DNA of 64,000 nucleotides, from positions 124,001 to 188,000 of the forward strand of contig NZ_PPXG01000004.1 of assembly GCF_002909485.1 (NCBI RefSeq), written 5' to 3'. Both the position numbers and the translations under genes were made by a program. Of this stretch, positions 39,990-47,127 are shown in pieces (position 1 is the first letter of the stretch; every line of letters begins with the position of its first letter). Under the pieces are notes generated by a model, which worked only from the letters and a program-made list of their open reading frames with translations, ran no database searches and was not told where the DNA came from. The stretch comes from Stutzerimonas stutzeri. Lineage in GTDB: Bacteria > Pseudomonadota > Gammaproteobacteria > Pseudomonadales > Pseudomonadaceae.

Positions 39990-40197
39990 CAATCCTCTGT
40001 CGGATGCGGCGGCGTAAGCTTTATCTCAACTTCAGCCCCCGGCAGAAACGGACACGGCACAGGATCCCCGCCGTGACCACCGAAAGCCTTACCAAGGTCG
40101 ACGGTCCGGGCCCCCGGTGCTCACGAGGCGCCGCGCGAAGAAGCCGTTACCATCGGCCCGACGAATCGAAGAGACCACGCCTAGGCGTGGTCTTTTT
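39990..40197 (+). ncRNA. Candidate small RNA or orphan leader ending at a strong terminator
   Basis: A powerful plus-strand terminator (40172-40197) ends a stretch of about 200 bases with no convincing protein. The open frame through it (39968-40219) has a basic, low-complexity translation and runs through the terminator, so it is not a credible gene. The 5' end is a guess placed after the AT-rich putative promoter/operator. Alternatively it is the remnant of a deleted gene. Confidence 0.35.
40172..40197 (+). terminator. Strong rho-independent terminator
   Basis: AGACCACGCC and GGCGTGGTCT form a perfect stem around TA, followed by TTTT. No plus-strand protein gene precedes it. Confidence 0.85.
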
Positions 40198-40319
40198 CGT
40201 TGTGGGTGTGAAATGGTAGGCGCCCGTCTGTCTTTATGGCGAAGGACGCGGACTCACCACGCGTGCCTACGCAAGGGCGCAGGCACGAGCCGGTCACATC
40301 AAATTGCTTCTTTTCCACA

Positions 40320-40579
40320 ATGCGAGGCCTTTCAGGCAACGCTAAATGCCCCTTCAGGAGGCCGAATGGAATCGCGGCGCAGAAGGGAGAGCGGCACGGA
40401 TGCCGCGATAGGACTGGGCGTCCCCCCGTGAAGGGCCATGGATGGCCCTTGCGCGGCGACCCTCGGAGCCGCGGTGAAATGAGGGAAGCCGAGCGCAGCG
40501 AGACCCGGATGCGGGGGCAAAGCGTTTTTGGTTACTTTTTCGGCGTTTGGAAAAAGTGACTCGCCCTGCAGGGCGAAAC
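40320..40579 (+). repeat. Dispersed ~250-base repeat, copy C
   Basis: Same orientation and nearly the same sequence as copy B at 14960-15206, ending with AAAAAGTGACTCGCCCTGCA and GGGCGAAAC. It has about 14 extra bases (ACTGGGCGTCCCCC region) after the GGCACGGATGCCGC hairpin. The gap 39903-40635 otherwise contains only the putative small RNA region. Confidence 0.8.
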
Positions 40580-40635
40580 GAAGCCATCAGACAGCGCCCA
40601 AAATCGGCCATTGGAAATGGGTCCGAAAACTGCAA

Positions 40636-41526
40636 TCACCGCTTCGGCGGCGCCACCTCAAGCGGATCGGCATGCACCAGCACCTCGGCATTCGGATAGC
40701 GATCATGAATCGCATTCTCCACCGCCACGCACAGATCATGCGCCTGGGACAGCGGCAACTCCCCCGGCAACTCCAGGTGCAGCTGAACGAACCAGCGCGT
40801 GCCGGAAATGCGTGTGCGGAAGTCATGGCAGCCGTGCACACCCGGCACTTCGCAAACCAACGTCTGCATCTGCTCGCTGATCTTCGGCGACAGCTCGGTA
40901 TCCATGAGCACCGCGCCGGCCTCGCGGACGATGGTGATCGCACTCCACAGGATGTAGAACGCAATACCGATACCGAACAGCGCATCGGTCCGCTCCCAGC
41001 CAAACCCGGCGAGGATCAGCGCGACGAGGATGCTGCTGTTGAGCAGCAGGTCGGAGCGGTAGTGCAGCGAGTCGGCGCGAATGGCGGTCGAGCCGGTCAG
41101 CTTGACTACATGGTGCTGGTAGCTCAACAGGATGGCGGTCATCAGCAGCGAGAAGAGCATCACGGCAATGCCCACGCCCTGCGCACCCAGCGGCTGTGGA
41201 TGCAGCAGACGGTCGACACCCTGAACGCCGACCAGAATCGCGCTGACGCAGATGAAGGCAGCTTGACCGAGTCCGGCCAGCGCTTCGGCTTTGCCGTGGC
41301 CGTAGCGATGGTCGTCGTCGGCGGGGCGTAGCGAATAGTGCACCGCCAGCAGATTGAGCAGCGAAGCGGCGCCATCGAGTAGCGAGTCGGTGAGGCCGGC
41401 GAGCAGGCTCACCGAACCGCTCAGCCACCAGGCTACGGCCTTGCTCAGCGCCAGCACGATTGCCGTCGCCAAGGCCGCGGCAGTGGCCCGGCGCATGAGC
41501 CGGGCGTGGTCGCGGTTGATGCTCAT
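40636..41526 (-). CDS. fieF: Cation diffusion facilitator (FieF/YiiP-type) metal efflux protein
   Basis: 296-residue inner-membrane proton antiporter for zinc, iron or cadmium. Six helices; transport site formed by D-S-L-L-D in TM2 (about 46-50) and H-Y-R-S-D in TM5 (about 154-158). A D-D-D-H-R-Y-G-H-G-K-A-E-A loop after TM2 and a cytoplasmic domain with G-V-H-G-C-H-D-F-R-T-R and V-L-V-H-A-D-P-L match E. coli FieF. It belongs to the chromosomal backbone, not to the copper island. Confidence 0.92.
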   Translation of the reverse strand: MSINRDHARLMRRATAAALATAIVLALSKAVAWWLSGSVSLLAGLTDSLLDGAASLLNLLAVHYSLRPADDDHRYGHGKAEALAGLGQAAFICVSAILVGVQGVDRLLHPQPLGAQGVGIAVMLFSLLMTAILLSYQHHVVKLTGSTAIRADSLHYRSDLLLNSSILVALILAGFGWERTDALFGIGIAFYILWSAITIVREAGAVLMDTELSPKISEQMQTLVCEVPGVHGCHDFRTRISGTRWFVQLHLELPGELPLSQAHDLCVAVENAIHDRYPNAEVLVHADPLEVAPPKR

Positions 41527-41551
41527 CGGTGACCGTTATCCACGCGAATCA

Positions 41552-41968
41552 TCAGACCGCGGGACGCAGACCGAAGGCTGCCAGTTGCTCGACGCTGCCG
41601 TTGTGCTGGATCAGCCGCGGGTCGTCCAGCGGCAGGCTGCGGCCGGTTTCCGACTCGATAATGGCTTTCAGGCGTGCCGGGTCGATCTGGCCGTCGGCGC
41701 CAATGGCTTCCTGCAGTTTTTCCGGAGCCATCGAGTACTGATCGTCGGGCAGGTAGATCGCGCCGGTGGCGAAGTCGATGCCAAAGGCGATCAACCCCGG
41801 AATGACATAGAACAGCAGGCCGACGGCATTGAGCACAGCGACGGCCGGGTCGATACGGCCTTCGATCTGCCCGCGGCGATCCGGGTAGAACAGCGTGCCG
41901 CAAGCGGTCAGCTGGGTGAACAGGGAAGCGGCCAACACGCCGCCGATGATTCGGTTACGAGTACGCAT
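41552..41968 (-). CDS. Putative lipoprotein of unknown function
   Basis: 138 residues starting M-R-T-R-N-R-I-I-G-G. Signal sequence with lipobox L-T-A-C-G gives acylation at about Cys20. G-T-L-F-Y-P-D-R-R-G-Q follows, and a hydrophobic stretch around 41-62 (N-A-V-G-L-L-F-Y-V-I-P-G-L-I-A-F) suggests a membrane helix. Similar short lipoproteins with the Y-P-x-R-R-G-Q motif occur in Pseudomonas. The function is not known. Ribosome site AGGAGG-like (GGACCTCCTGG on the plus strand) lies upstream of the ATG at 41968. Confidence 0.7.
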   Translation of the reverse strand: MRTRNRIIGGVLAASLFTQLTACGTLFYPDRRGQIEGRIDPAVAVLNAVGLLFYVIPGLIAFGIDFATGAIYLPDDQYSMAPEKLQEAIGADGQIDPARLKAIIESETGRSLPLDDPRLIQHNGSVEQLAAFGLRPAV

Positions 41969-42184
41969 AAGGACCTCCTGGGAAAAAGTTGCGCAACTAT
42001 ACAAGGGCTGAACAAGGGCTGGATGATGTTTTCTCGACATCAGACCATGCTGCGCCTACGGGTGTTCGGCGGGGCGGGTAACGGATGCGATCAGCTTTAC
42101 CCAGTCCTTACCCTGGCCTGACGATCAGTTGAACGAGCCGGGCAGATAATCGCGCTGCGTATCCATCTCATCTGGAGCTCAATC

Positions 42185-42688
42185 ATGTCCTGGTCATTGC
42201 CGCGCGCGCTTGGCGCCGTTCTATCAATCTGCATCGCCTTGCCGGTCATTGCCGCACCGCCTGGTTCAGGACCAGGCCCAGGCATGCACCGAGCGCCGGC
42301 AGCACCGGGGCCGCATCATCTGCCGGGCCCCCGTCACGGCCACGGCCTGCCAGCCGGGGCGCGGGAAGTGTGGATTGGCAGCGTGCTCTACTTCATCGCC
42401 GCCGGTACCTATTACCTGTGGAACTCCGAGCGCAATGTCTACGAGCCGGTCAGCCAGCCGCCGCTGCCGGTCAGCGAGGCCACGCGATATGATGTCATCG
42501 CCTATCCGGCCAAGGGCCAGAGCGCCGAGCAGCAGAGCCGCGACCGCTACGAGTGCCATACCTGGGCCGTGAGCCAGAGCGGCTTCGATCCGGCCAGCGC
42601 CCAATCGGCGCCCGCCGCGGCCATAGGCGATACCTACAAACGCGCGCTTGGCGCCTGCCTGACCGGACGCGGCTACAGCGTCAACTGA
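42185..42688 (+). CDS. Secreted small protein, DUF6515-like
   Basis: 167 residues with a signal peptide (1-24, ending V-I-A-A-P), a Pro/Gly/His-rich linker (about 25-58) and a compact domain. That domain contains Y-F-I-A-A-G-T-Y-Y-L-W-N and a C-terminal R-D-R-Y-E-C-H-T-W-A-V-S-Q-S-G-F-D-P motif with a second Cys (G-A-C-L-T-G-R-G-Y), probably a disulfide. The tail resembles a family of Pseudomonas periplasmic proteins I associate with DUF6515. Function unknown. Confidence 0.65.
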   Translation: MSWSLPRALGAVLSICIALPVIAAPPGSGPGPGMHRAPAAPGPHHLPGPRHGHGLPAGAREVWIGSVLYFIAAGTYYLWNSERNVYEPVSQPPLPVSEATRYDVIAYPAKGQSAEQQSRDRYECHTWAVSQSGFDPASAQSAPAAAIGDTYKRALGACLTGRGYSVN

Positions 42689-42747
42689 TGCGCTCAGCTC
42701 TGGGCTGACGCTTCAGTTGTTGAGTCGTCAGCCCTAAACGAGTACCC

Positions 42748-43128
42748 ATGAATTCCCTACCGATCGACGAAGTCCTGCCGGCGTTGCGCCAGGCTCTGCA
42801 GCAGCGCGACGAAGCCGTGCTCGAAGCGCCGCCCGGCGCTGGCAAGACCACTCGCGTGCCGCTGGCGTTGCTGGGCGAAGCCTGGCTGGCTGGGCAGTCC
42901 ATCGTCATGCTCGAACCGCGCCGCCTCGCCGCCCGCGCTGCGGCCGAACGGTTGGCCAGCGAGCTGGGTGAGCGGGTTGGTGAAACGGTCGGTTACCGCA
43001 TCCGCCTGGACAGCAAGATCGGCCCGAACACCCGCATCGAAGTGGTCACCGAAGGCATTCTTGCGCGACGCCTGCAGGACGACCCGGCACTCGAAGGTGT
43101 CGGCCTGGTGATCTTCGACGAATTTCAC
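42748..43128 (+). pseudogene. hrpB: hrpB helicase, broken after about 127 codons
   Basis: N-terminal part of the DExH-type helicase HrpB (normally about 840 residues). Present are motif [11 protein letters not shown] near 29, [19 protein letters not shown] and motif II F-D-E-F-H at its expected place. Directly after F-D-E-F-H (base 43128) homology stops, where E-R-S should follow, and an unrelated, lower-GC sequence begins. The frame carries on for 28 foreign codons to a stop at 43212. I read the break as the island junction; the remainder of hrpB would be beyond the window or lost. Confidence 0.88.
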
Positions 43129-43240
43129 GTTTTGCTAAATGCGCAGGAAGTCGCATTGTCTTGTCAGAAAAGCCAGCCACGTCTCGCCTCAGGCTTTGGT
43201 AGCTGCCAGTAGGTGGAGTCGGGTAGGTGCTATTGCGCAC
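43129..43240 (-). pseudogene. Truncated gene start downstream of the AbiEi-like antitoxin
   Basis: A GTG at 43240 shares its first base with the antitoxin stop codon (TAGTG), as in a translationally coupled pair. The frame reads [18 protein letters not shown] for about 37 codons before meeting antisense hrpB sequence. AbiEi-like antitoxins are normally followed by an AbiEii-type nucleotidyltransferase toxin; this looks like the first few residues of that partner, cut at the junction. The fragment is too short to confirm the family. Confidence 0.45.
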
Positions 43241-43839
43241 TACTCAATCTCCTTGGCAGCAAAGCGCAATGCCGACCGCATCCACTCCGGCATCTTGCAG
43301 GCCCGGAGCTTCATCAGCTCTTCGCCGCTCAGCGCACTAACAATCTTGGAAACCACATTAGCGGACAGCCCTTCTTTCCCGATGTAGTAGAGAGCAGTAA
43401 GCGCCACACCTACCGTCGTGCCGGCGTGCTGCAAGCGGTCCTTGGATACGTGGCGGAGGCGAACCACCGCATTGCCAACCTTGATCTCGCGAGTAGATCC
43501 GCTGGTGTAAAAGGTCGGCAACACCTGCATCTGTGTGCTGAGGCCCAACCTCCGAACAGCCTCCGCGCCGTGTATCTGGATCGTCTCGCCGTTCGCCTTC
43601 GTGATGACCTCCACGACAGCCAGCGGACTCGGGCGCACCACCCTGCCGGTGTACTTGCTCATTTTGGGGCGCATGTAGACACCGCGAGCGACTCGCTCCA
43701 GCGTGCCTGATTGCACCAGCCTAGAAAGCGCTTTATTAATCGACGCACGGGAACCGACCTGCGCGAACACCGCGCCGGCAAATGGCCTCCCCTTTGGCAT
43801 GTGCTTGACTCGATTTAAAATAGCTTGCGCGACGGACAT
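43240..43839 (-). CDS. AbiEi/DUF6088-like antitoxin
   Basis: 199 residues. N-terminal winged helix (about 1-65: G-S-R-A-S-I-N-K-A-L-S-R-L-V, then L-E-R-V-A-R-G-V-Y-M-R-P-K) and a C-terminal domain with I-Q-I-H-G-A-E-A-V-R-R-L-G-L-S-T and Y-I-G-K-E-G-L-S. This is the arrangement of type IV antitoxins of the AbiEi class (DUF6088 subgroup), DNA-binding repressors of an abortive-infection toxin. Its expected toxin partner is cut off at the hrpB junction, so it is probably an orphan. Confidence 0.75.
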   Translation of the reverse strand: MSVAQAILNRVKHMPKGRPFAGAVFAQVGSRASINKALSRLVQSGTLERVARGVYMRPKMSKYTGRVVRPSPLAVVEVITKANGETIQIHGAEAVRRLGLSTQMQVLPTFYTSGSTREIKVGNAVVRLRHVSKDRLQHAGTTVGVALTALYYIGKEGLSANVVSKIVSALSGEELMKLRACKMPEWMRSALRFAAKEIE

Positions 43840-44005
43840 ATGAGCCCCAAAAAGTCAGAATCCACATATTTTCTGACGCCCACAAAAACTATAAGCCCTG
43901 CCAAAAACAGGACCTCCAGGCCAGCCACTGGGGACAGAGGGACAGCAAGATCAACACTCACTGTGCGGCCACGGAACCGGCCCCTCACACAGCCTCGCTG
44001 AGTAA

Positions 44006-44296
44006 TCAGTCAGGTTCGACTAGAGCTCTCAACTCCTCACCAACCTTCTCCAGGAGCTGCTCAAAACTTTCAGGAGCTTCGGATCCAAGCAAGTAGGTCA
44101 GGGCCAAGAGGGTGACAGGGTGAGTGTCGAGCACCGTGCAGAGGCTATCGAGCTTTTCGAGAGTCGGGCTCGTTGCCCCGCGCTCCAGCATGCTGACGAA
44201 GGTACGACTGCTAACGAGCGAGAAATCTTCCTGTGCCAGCCCCCTACGCTGCCGCACGAGCCTCAACGCTTTCCCGAACGAATCCCGGACTTCCAT
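44006..44296 (-). CDS. XRE-family helix-turn-helix regulator
   Basis: 96 residues from the ATG at 44296; an in-frame start at 44311 would add five. The HTH covers about 5-62 (F-G-K-A-L-R-L-V-R-Q-R-R-G-L-A-Q-E-D-F, then R-T-F-V-S-M-L-E-R-G, S-P-T-L-E-K-L-D), and a short acidic tail follows. The start codon lies inside a perfect 11-base palindrome, suggesting autoregulation or translational control. It is divergent from the unknown gene at 44401, with a second palindrome over the promoter. Confidence 0.85.
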   Translation of the reverse strand: MEVRDSFGKALRLVRQRRGLAQEDFSLVSSRTFVSMLERGATSPTLEKLDSLCTVLDTHPVTLLALTYLLGSEAPESFEQLLEKVGEELRALVEPD

Positions 44297-44318
44297 TTTG
44301 CTGCTCCGCAAAATGGAA
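44291..44318. promoter_or_regulatory. Perfect palindrome over the XRE gene start
   Basis: TTCCATTTTGC (44291-44301), six-base spacer, GCAAAATGGAA (44308-44318). It includes the ATG at 44296, and its spacer contains the GGAG ribosome site on the minus strand. It can act as an operator or as an mRNA hairpin that exposes the ribosome site in the loop. Confidence 0.6.
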
Positions 44319-44331
44319 CGATGAAGCGCGA

Positions 44332-44364
44332 TTGAACAATATATGACTACAAAATATATTGTTC
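44332..44364 (+). promoter_or_regulatory. Promoter with overlapping 11-base palindrome
   Basis: GAACAATATAT (44334-44344), nine-base spacer, ATATATTGTTC (44354-44364). A sigma70-like promoter TTGAAC (44332) - 17 bases - TATATT (44355) is embedded in it, driving the plus-strand gene. A repressor bound here would block both divergent genes. Confidence 0.55.
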
Positions 44365-44400
44365 ATCAATCAAGTACAATTATCATTAGGAGATTGGCGC

Positions 44401-44847
44401 GTGTTCAAAACCAGTCGGAATGCGGAACTGCTTCCTGGGCTCTCAACAGCGCCAGATGGCGTGCAGTTCTGGTCATATGTCGAGCTAGAGATGACCTGGC
44501 CCTGGTTCTACCTGCAGATCGTTGAGGACGATGGAAACGCGGCCTTTCGAAGCATGCTAATGGTTCCGTCGGTTCCATTGCTGGAACAGGTCATAGCTGC
44601 GCAGACCGAGCACGCCTGGCTGGAGCAGGCGTATCTTGTGAGTCCCGGGCATATGAACGAGGTGGGTCGCTGGTTGATGGAGCCGTTACTGGAGATCCTT
44701 TCAATTCGTGATGCACAAGGTAGCGAGCTTGGGCACCAGTACCGAGTGGAGGGAGATCGCACGTACTCAACCTCAGCGTGTCAGTCTCTCGGCAGTCGAA
44801 TTAGTAAACACGTGATCTTCTCTGCTGCATTACATCTGCGAGGCTAA
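44401..44847 (+). CDS. Unknown island protein divergent from the XRE regulator
   Basis: 148 residues, not recognised. The start is a GTG at 44401 with AGGAG eight bases upstream; a TTG further up lies inside the palindrome and is rejected. The sequence is soluble and aromatic-rich near the N-terminus (F-W-S-Y-V-E-L-E-M-T-W-P-W-F-Y), with no signal peptide. Divergent arrangement with an XRE regulator suggests direct regulation. It could be a defence or toxin-type accessory gene, but nothing in the sequence proves that. Confidence 0.6.
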   Translation: MFKTSRNAELLPGLSTAPDGVQFWSYVELEMTWPWFYLQIVEDDGNAAFRSMLMVPSVPLLEQVIAAQTEHAWLEQAYLVSPGHMNEVGRWLMEPLLEILSIRDAQGSELGHQYRVEGDRTYSTSACQSLGSRISKHVIFSAALHLRG

Positions 44848-44891
44848 CGCCCCACTTCCTACCCGTATCCATAGTCCCATCTGAACCGAGC

Positions 44892-45062
44892 TCAGTTGTC
44901 TTTCCAGAATTCGCTCCGCTGCACAAGGCCGAACTCATCGCCAGTCCTATCGGGATTCTCGTCGAACATGGTGTTGACCATACGCTCGCGGCGGAGACCA
45001 CTCAGCGCTCGGAAAAAGCAGGCCTCACAGAGATGCACCTCATAACGCTCGCCATCATGCAA
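44892..45062 (-). pseudogene. Remnant of a small zinc-ribbon-like protein
   Basis: On the minus strand a 56-codon frame reads H-D-G-E-R-Y-E-V-H-L-C-E-A-C-F-F-R-A-L and ends E-F-W-K-D-N. C-E-A-C looks like the second half of a zinc knuckle, and the protein style is that of small accessory-region zinc-ribbon proteins. There is no ATG; the only nearby start is TTG at 45062, and an in-frame stop lies about nine codons upstream of that. The first Cys pair is therefore missing. I interpret it as a 5'-truncated gene. Confidence 0.45.
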
Positions 45063-45069
45063 ACACGAT

Positions 45070-45405
45070 TTGCTGTTGGATGAGCATCACTTCGACGATG
45101 CCACCGATGACCGCGTCCGAGGAGAACTTTCAGAGCTCTTGCCCAACCAGGTCTACGAGGTAGAACGGCAACCTTTTTTGGGCCTGATGAGCGGATTGAC
45201 CAACTACACCATGGCTGACGAGTTTCGCGTAAAGCAGGCGCTCGATATCGCTGTTGCGACCGGTGATTTGCTGGCGGTCGGTAAGGATGGCAAGACCAGG
45301 CGTCGCAAGGGCACTAGCATCAAATCCAGTGATATTCTGATAGCTCCCCCGCAGAGACCCATCTTCTTCGTGCCACAGCTGAAGAAATCCAGCTCGGAGA
45401 ACTGA
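45070..45405 (+). CDS. Hypothetical protein, possibly a fragment
   Basis: 111 codons from a TTG with no good ribosome site. The translation looks protein-like: L-L-P-N-Q-V-Y-E-V-E-R-Q-P-F-L-G, then Y-T-M-A-D-E-F-R-V-K-Q-A-L-D-I-A and G-K-T-R-R-R-K-G-T-S-I, suggestive of a small winged-helix segment. Lack of a proper start, together with the truncated gene next to it on the other strand, suggests this is the 3' part of a larger gene lost by recombination. Function unknown. Confidence 0.4.
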   Translation: MLLDEHHFDDATDDRVRGELSELLPNQVYEVERQPFLGLMSGLTNYTMADEFRVKQALDIAVATGDLLAVGKDGKTRRRKGTSIKSSDILIAPPQRPIFFVPQLKKSSSEN

Positions 45406-45495
45406 GGTTCGGCACCGCTCCTTGCTCGGTGGCTCGCCTTAACCGCATCGGTACCGGTAGCTTGGCCCATCGCGTGAAATGCCGAGCATTTCGCT

Positions 45496-46176
45496 CTAGG
45501 GGTCTGGCGCGTCGATCAAATAGCCCATCCCACGCGCGGTTTGTATGAGCTTAGGTTCGAACTCATCATCGATTTTTGCTCTCAGCCGTCGTACCGCCAC
45601 CTCAATCACATTGGTATCGCTGTCGAAATTCATGTCCCATACTTGGGAGGCGATAAGGGACTTTGAGAGCACTTCCCCGCGACGCCGAAGTAATAGCTCA
45701 AGAAGTGCGAATTCCTTTGCAGTTAGGTCTATTCGTTTCCCCGATCGCGTAACTCGACGCCTGAGCAGATCGACCTCAAGGTCGAGGAGTTTGAGTATTG
45801 TTTGGTTGGGGACATTATTGCCGCGGCGAAGCAACGTACGGATCCTGGCTAGCAATTCGGAGAAGGCGAACGGCTTGATGAGATAATCATCAGCGCCCAA
45901 CTCCAATCCCTTTACTCGATCCTGAACCCCGTCTCGGGCGGTGAGAAAGAGCACGGGAACCTCATTACCAGCAGCGCGGACTTTCTGTAAAACCTGCCAC
46001 CCATCCAGGCCAGGCATCATCACGTCTAAGATGAGCAAGTCGTATGTGGTATGAAGCGCGTGCTGAGCAGCATCGGTCCCGTTTTCAACTCTATCGACTG
46101 TGAAGCCTGCCTCTGAAAGCCCCTGCTGTAGGTAGGTGCCTGTTTTCGGCTCGTCTTCAGCAACAAGAAGCTTCAT
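45496..46176 (-). CDS. copR: Copper response regulator CopR
   Basis: 226-residue OmpR/PhoB-type regulator of the CopR/CusR/IrlR heavy-metal group. Receiver domain (1-120) with phosphoacceptor Asp in [10 protein letters not shown] near 51, T/S switch in F-L-T-A-R-D and Lys in L-I-K-P-F; winged-helix domain (about 125-225) ending T-A-R-G-M-G-Y-L. The start at 46176 is chosen over the longer frame. Its kinase partner copS is not adjacent but 9.6 kb away at 55751-57124. A CopR-type box lies 61 bases upstream, fitting autoregulation. Confidence 0.93.
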   Translation of the reverse strand: MKLLVAEDEPKTGTYLQQGLSEAGFTVDRVENGTDAAQHALHTTYDLLILDVMMPGLDGWQVLQKVRAAGNEVPVLFLTARDGVQDRVKGLELGADDYLIKPFAFSELLARIRTLLRRGNNVPNQTILKLLDLEVDLLRRRVTRSGKRIDLTAKEFALLELLLRRRGEVLSKSLIASQVWDMNFDSDTNVIEVAVRRLRAKIDDEFEPKLIQTARGMGYLIDAPDP

Positions 46177-46236
46177 GAAAGTATTCCCTCCGGCATTTGG
46201 AGCAGTGTGCCGATTGTCAGGGCGTGCAGCCAGTAC

Positions 46237-46252
46237 CTTACAGAAACGTAAT
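46237..46252. promoter_or_regulatory. CopR-type box 1
   Basis: CTTAC-AGAAAC-GTAAT, located between copR and the plus-strand terminator region. It could serve copR (61 bases from its start) or a plus-strand transcript ending at 46377. Confidence 0.7.
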
Positions 46253-46352
46253 GCTCGCATCATCTGTCTGACAGCTTGTAGCGTTAACGTCTACATCAGC
46301 AGTTGCTCCCACACTCTGCTTTTTGGCCTTTTCCATGCTCCTTTGGCCTATC

Positions 46353-46377
46353 GGCGCCTAGATGGCGCCCTTTTTTT
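46353..46377 (+). terminator. Orphan plus-strand terminator between copR and the PtrA-like gene
   Basis: GGCGCC, TAGAT loop, GGCGCC, then C and seven T. No plus-strand protein gene ends nearby: copR is on the other strand and the next gene starts at 46601. This suggests a short transcript starting after CopR box 1. The 46177-46600 gap otherwise holds CopR boxes 1 and 2. Confidence 0.7.
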
Positions 46378-46468
46378 GCCCGCTGGAAACAAGACCTATT
46401 TGCCTGAACGAAAAGGCACCATGCACGCTACCTGCGCTTTCGCTTGGGCTCACTGCTTTTATGCATTA

Positions 46469-46484
46469 CTGACGAAACCGTAAT
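46469..46484. promoter_or_regulatory. CopR-type box 2
   Basis: CTGAC-GAAACC-GTAAT, 117 bases upstream of the PtrA-like gene. It is the copy closest to the CTGACA-N5-GTAAT form I recall reported for P. aeruginosa CopR. Confidence 0.7.
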
Positions 46485-46600
46485 GTCTAAATCAGGCTTC
46501 TGACAGGAACGCTCGGTTAGCTTAGACACAGGACCAAGCCAAAGCCCCTATTTATGGAGCTGCGCTGGGTCTCCCATGTCTTCGAACGAGGTAACAAGTA

Positions 46601-46810
46601 ATGAAATTCTTCAGATCCGTTTCTGTACTGCTCGCCATCGCAGCAAGCTCTTCCTATGCAATGGCAGAAGGTGGTGGTGATCGTACCTTTGCTCGTATGG
46701 AGCAGGCTCGCCAAATAGCGATCGCTAGTTATCAGGCTGACCAGAAGGACCAAGCCCAGGAGGTAGCCTCAAAAGCAACTTCAGCGAAGCACGCCCACGC
46801 TAATTGCTGA
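46601..46810 (+). CDS. PtrA-like small periplasmic copper-induced protein
   Basis: 69 residues. Signal peptide 1-22 (ends Y-A-M-A), then E-G-G-G-D-R-T-F-A-R-M-E-Q-A-R, the N-terminal motif of the PtrA family named for the copper-inducible P. aeruginosa PtrA. The rest is Lys/Ala/Gln-rich and ends H-A-H-A-N-C. A second PtrA-like protein occurs at 57759-58076, with A-E-G-G-S-E-R-T-L-N-R. CopR box 2 lies upstream. Biochemical function is not settled; PtrA was described as a repressor of the type III secretion activator and as copper-responsive. Confidence 0.7.
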   Translation: MKFFRSVSVLLAIAASSSYAMAEGGGDRTFARMEQARQIAIASYQADQKDQAQEVASKATSAKHAHANC

Positions 46811-46958
46811 AGCGAAACCTTACGCAACTGTGACCATGCACCTTGAGTATCGTTGCAACCGGATCCTTGCACGGAAATCAAAAGCCATTGCGCAGCTTCC
46901 ACCTGGAGATTGACATGCTCACAGGCGATTTTTTGGGCGATTTCTGAAGCGCTTTAAG

Positions 46959-46974
46959 CTTACAAAAATGTAAT
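46959..46974. promoter_or_regulatory. CopR-type box 3, upstream of copA
   Basis: CTTAC-AAAAAT-GTAAT, 153 bases before the copA ATG. The 46811-47127 gap contains no gene, only this promoter region. Confidence 0.75.
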
Positions 46975-47127
46975 CCCGCGTCTTTCTTAGGCATGCCATA
47001 TTTACGATTAAAGGCGAGTCGCTTGATAAGACAGACCGTGCGCGAGTTTCTAAGATCAATTAACGCTGGCAACACCAACCTTACGGCTGGTTTCGGCTTG
47101 GCTCCTTAGTTTGATTGGAACCTACAC

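Noticed and set aside
45070..45405. Assigning the 111-codon frame to a known defence family
   Set aside because: The winged-helix-like tail is suggestive but too short and start-less for a family call by eye.
46264..46280. A further CTGACAGCTTGTAGC stretch resembling a CopR box
   Set aside because: Spacing is one base short and GTAGC replaces GTAAT; too weak to count as a seventh site.
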